NCBI GenBank assembly: GCA_934133155.1
Contig: CAKPAT010000058.1
Span: forward strand, 1 to 7,735
Direction: 5' to 3'
From: an uncultured Bacilli bacterium
GTDB taxonomy: Bacteria > Bacillota_I > Bacilli_A > RF39 > UBA660
Length of the DNA stretch: 7,735 nucleotides
Numbering within the stretch: position 1 is the stretch's first letter; every line of letters starts with the position of its first letter. Made by a program: the position numbers and the translations under genes. Below, piece after piece: positions 6,125 to 7,735 of this stretch. Under the pieces are notes generated by a model. The model saw only the letters and a list, made by a program, of their open reading frames with translations, was not told the DNA's origin and searched no databases.

Positions 6125-6131
6125 TTCGACA
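6125..6131 (-). promoter_or_regulatory. Single Spo0A-box match
   Basis: TTCGACA on the + strand is the reverse complement of the Spo0A consensus TGTCGAA. It stands alone, about 56-62 bp upstream of the predicted tmcAL start site and 34 bp or more upstream of the ATPase -35. A single 7-bp match is not strong evidence, since roughly one is expected by chance in a window this size. Confidence 0.25.
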
Positions 6132-6151
6132 CTTTTTGAATATTATTTTAT

Positions 6152-6180
6152 TTGCGATTTTTGTTTTTTAATGTTATGAT
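6152..6180 (+). promoter_or_regulatory. Promoter of tmcAL
   Basis: TTGCGA (6152-6157), a 17-bp spacer and TATGAT (6175-6180) preceded by TGT (6172-6174), an extended -10. The leader is very short: the predicted start falls near 6187, at the ribosome binding site AGGTGA (6187-6192). Confidence 0.6.
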
Positions 6181-6196
6181 TTTTCTAGGTGATTTT

Positions 6197-7285
6197 ATGA
6201 GTATTGGCATCATTTGTGAGTATAATCCATTTCATAATGGACATGTTTTTATGATTGAAAAAATTAGAAAGATGTATCCTTTAGCGACTATTGTTTGTGT
6301 AATGAGTGGCAATTTTGTACAAAGGGGAGAAGTTAGTATCATCAGTGAAAAGTGTAAGTGTGATATGGCTTTATATTATGCTGATTTAGTAATTGAACTA
6401 CCTTTTGTTTTTTGTATTTCTTCGGCTGATATTTTTGCTTATGGGGCTACTCGTATTTTAAATAAGCTTGGTGTTGATTATTTAGCTTTTGGTAGTGAAA
6501 CTGATGACATTAATTTATTTTATGATTTAATTAATTTAGATGAGAATTATGATTTAATGGTTAAAAAGTATTTATCTTTAGGTTTTAATTATCCAACTAG
6601 TATGTCTAAGGCTTTATTTGATTTAAAGGGTGTTTATATTAATAAGCCTAATGACTTGTTAGCTCTTTCTTATATGAAAAAATTGGGTAATTTGAAACCT
6701 ATTTCTATTAAAAGGTGTGGAGATTATAACAGTATTAGTTTGGAAGGTAAGTTTACAAGTGCTAGAAGTATTAGGTGTGCTTTAAAAGAAGGGAAAGATA
6801 TTTCTTCATATGTTCCTTTAAATACATTAAACAATTTAAATAATTTACATTTTAATGATGATTATTTTGATTTACTTAAGTATAGAATTATCAGTGAGGA
6901 TATTTCTATTTATCAAGGTGTTGATGAGGGAATTGAGGGAAGAGTTAAAAAGGTTATTTATGATGCTTTAAATTTTGATGATTTGGTTTTAAAAATTAAA
7001 TCTAAAAGGTATACTTATAATAGAATTCAAAGAATGCTTATTTGTATTTTATGTGGGTATACTAAAGATGAGGCTTTAATGTGCAGGGATATTTCTTATA
7101 TTAGAGTTTTAGGTTTTAATGATAAAGGTAGGTCATTTATTAAGTGTGCTAGAAGTTTATGTGATGTTCCTATTATTACTGGGTTTGATAAAAGATTTAA
7201 AGCTTTAGAAATTGAGAAGAGAGCATTTGATATTTATAATATAAAAAAAACTAGTGACGATTTTTATAAACCGGTTATTCACTAG
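6197..7285 (+). CDS. tmcAL: tRNA(Met) cytidine acetate ligase TmcAL
   Basis: This enzyme activates acetate with ATP and transfers it to the wobble cytidine (C34) of elongator tRNA(Met), making N4-acetylcytidine, in the cytoplasm. The N-terminal nucleotidyltransferase fold is clear: GIICEYNPFHNGH with HNGH at 13-16, then VMSGNFVQRGE (35-45), ADLVIELPF (62-70) and AFGSETDD (97-104). Further family marks are FTSARSIR (186-193) and SKRYTYNRIQRML (269-281). At 362 aa it is somewhat shorter than the Bacillus protein (formerly YlbM, about 415 aa), but both ends look complete. The start at 6197 has AGGTGA at 6187-6192 and begins exactly at the conserved MSIGIICEYNP. An upstream in-frame TTG at 6152 is the -35 box. 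The last codons overlap mutM tail to tail by 11 bp inside a terminator. Confidence 0.95.
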   Translation: MSIGIICEYNPFHNGHVFMIEKIRKMYPLATIVCVMSGNFVQRGEVSIISEKCKCDMALYYADLVIELPFVFCISSADIFAYGATRILNKLGVDYLAFGSETDDINLFYDLINLDENYDLMVKKYLSLGFNYPTSMSKALFDLKGVYINKPNDLLALSYMKKLGNLKPISIKRCGDYNSISLEGKFTSARSIRCALKEGKDISSYVPLNTLNNLNNLHFNDDYFDLLKYRIISEDISIYQGVDEGIEGRVKKVIYDALNFDDLVLKIKSKRYTYNRIQRMLICILCGYTKDEALMCRDISYIRVLGFNDKGRSFIKCARSLCDVPIITGFDKRFKALEIEKRAFDIYNIKKTSDDFYKPVIH

Positions 7286-7291
7286 TTTTTT
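7245..7291. terminator. Bidirectional terminator in overlapping gene ends
   Basis: AAAAAACTAGTGA (7245-7257) and TCACTAGTTTTTT (7279-7291) are perfect 13-bp arms around a 21-nt loop. The A-run and T-run at the two ends let it act on both strands. It spans the final codons and stop of tmcAL (7283-7285) and the final codons and stop of mutM (7277-7275), so both genes end inside it. Confidence 0.8.
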
Positions 7292-7735
7292 GGCATTTTG
7301 GACAGTAATATGTGCCTCTACCGCCTACTTTTATTTTGATTATTTTTTCATGACATACTGGGCATATTTCTTTGGTGTGCACTAAAAGGTGTGTTTGAAA
7401 CCTGCCATGCACTCCTTCGTTTGATGTGTATGTTTTTACAGTTGTTCCACCATATTCGATAGCTTTTTCTAATATTATTTTAGTATTTTCTATTATATTT
7501 TCTAAATCTTTATCACTTAAATTTTTGGCTTTTGTATTTGGATTTATTTTGCTTAAAAAAAGTATTTCATCTGCATAAATGTTACCTATTCCAACAATTA
7601 TGCTTTGATCTAATAGTTCTGTTTTTATAGGTTTATCTTTTAATTTTTCTCTTAAATATGTTTTGTTTAGGTTTTTATCCCAAGGCTCTAAACCTAGTTT
7701 GATGAGGGGTCCTTTGCACTTTATCTCTTCTTTTT
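7275..7735 (-). CDS. mutM: Formamidopyrimidine-DNA glycosylase MutM (Fpg), C-terminal part
   Basis: Partial gene; the 5' part lies beyond the right edge. About 152 residues are present, read from 7733 downward. MutM removes oxidised purines such as 8-oxoguanine from DNA and nicks the abasic site (base excision repair). The visible portion holds the helix-two-turn-helix segment with LLDQSIIVGIGNIYADEIL, the EYGGTTVKTYTSNEG region, and the C-terminal zinc finger: CPVC, 16 residues, CPKC, with the conserved GGRGTYYCPKCQ that contacts DNA. All four zinc cysteines are present. The catalytic N-terminal proline and the N-domain are outside the window. The stop codon TAA (7277-7275) overlaps the tmcAL end, and the gene shares its terminator hairpin. 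Confidence 0.95.
   Translation of the reverse strand, partial: KEEIKCKGPLIKLGLEPWDKNLNKTYLREKLKDKPIKTELLDQSIIVGIGNIYADEILFLSKINPNTKAKNLSDKDLENIIENTKIILEKAIEYGGTTVKTYTSNEGVHGRFQTHLLVHTKEICPVCHEKIIKIKVGGRGTYYCPKCQKTSE

Noticed and set aside
6152..6196. N-terminal extension of tmcAL from TTG 6152 or ATG 6176.
   Set aside because: TTG 6152 is the -35 box and ATG 6176 is inside the -10 box; the conserved protein starts at 6197.

Overview
The window comes from a low-G+C bacterium of the Firmicutes/Bacilli type, probably an uncultured or gut lineage near the RF39/Erysipelotrichales-like Bacilli. This is inferred from the very AT-rich DNA, strong AGGAGG-type and GGTGAT-type ribosome binding sites, TATAAT/TATGAT -10 boxes, the presence of TmcAL (the Firmicutes-type tRNA acetate ligase), and a sporulation-kinase-like sensor next to Spo0A-type boxes. 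Tryptophan is encoded by TGG and TGA is not read through, so this is not the mycoplasma code. I see no tRNA, rRNA, CRISPR array or transposase.

Layout, left to right. A 172-bp leader holds promoter-like elements and short repeats. It is followed by a 313-residue cytosolic protein that I do not recognise (+). After a weak terminator comes a membrane-anchored transglutaminase-like protein with a clear Cys-His-Asp triad (+). This gene converges on an orphan KinB-like sensor histidine kinase (-), and the two share one bidirectional hairpin that overlaps both stop codons. Upstream of the kinase is a type IV prepilin-like protein with a large C-terminal extracellular domain (-). Next is a DUF4143/AAA_14-type ATPase (-), ended by a long hairpin. 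A divergent regulatory region of about 155 bp then leads to tmcAL (+). tmcAL overlaps, tail to tail, the C-terminal half of mutM (-), which runs off the right edge.

Most genes look singly transcribed. Almost every gene has its own promoter candidate and a hairpin at its end, several of them overlapping stop codons. Three gene ends share two two-way hairpins, one serving TGase/kinase and one serving tmcAL/mutM. Two proteins are predicted surface products (transglutaminase-like and prepilin-like), one is a membrane sensor, and two are housekeeping (tmcAL, mutM).

The strongest regulatory signal is a tandem pair of perfect Spo0A boxes (TGTCGAA, 10 bp apart) in the 92-bp region just upstream of the kinase. 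This suggests direct control of a phosphorelay-type kinase by Spo0A. Two start codons should be placed downstream of the longest open frame: the ATPase at 6040 and tmcAL at 6197. In both cases the longer frame runs into the gene's own promoter.
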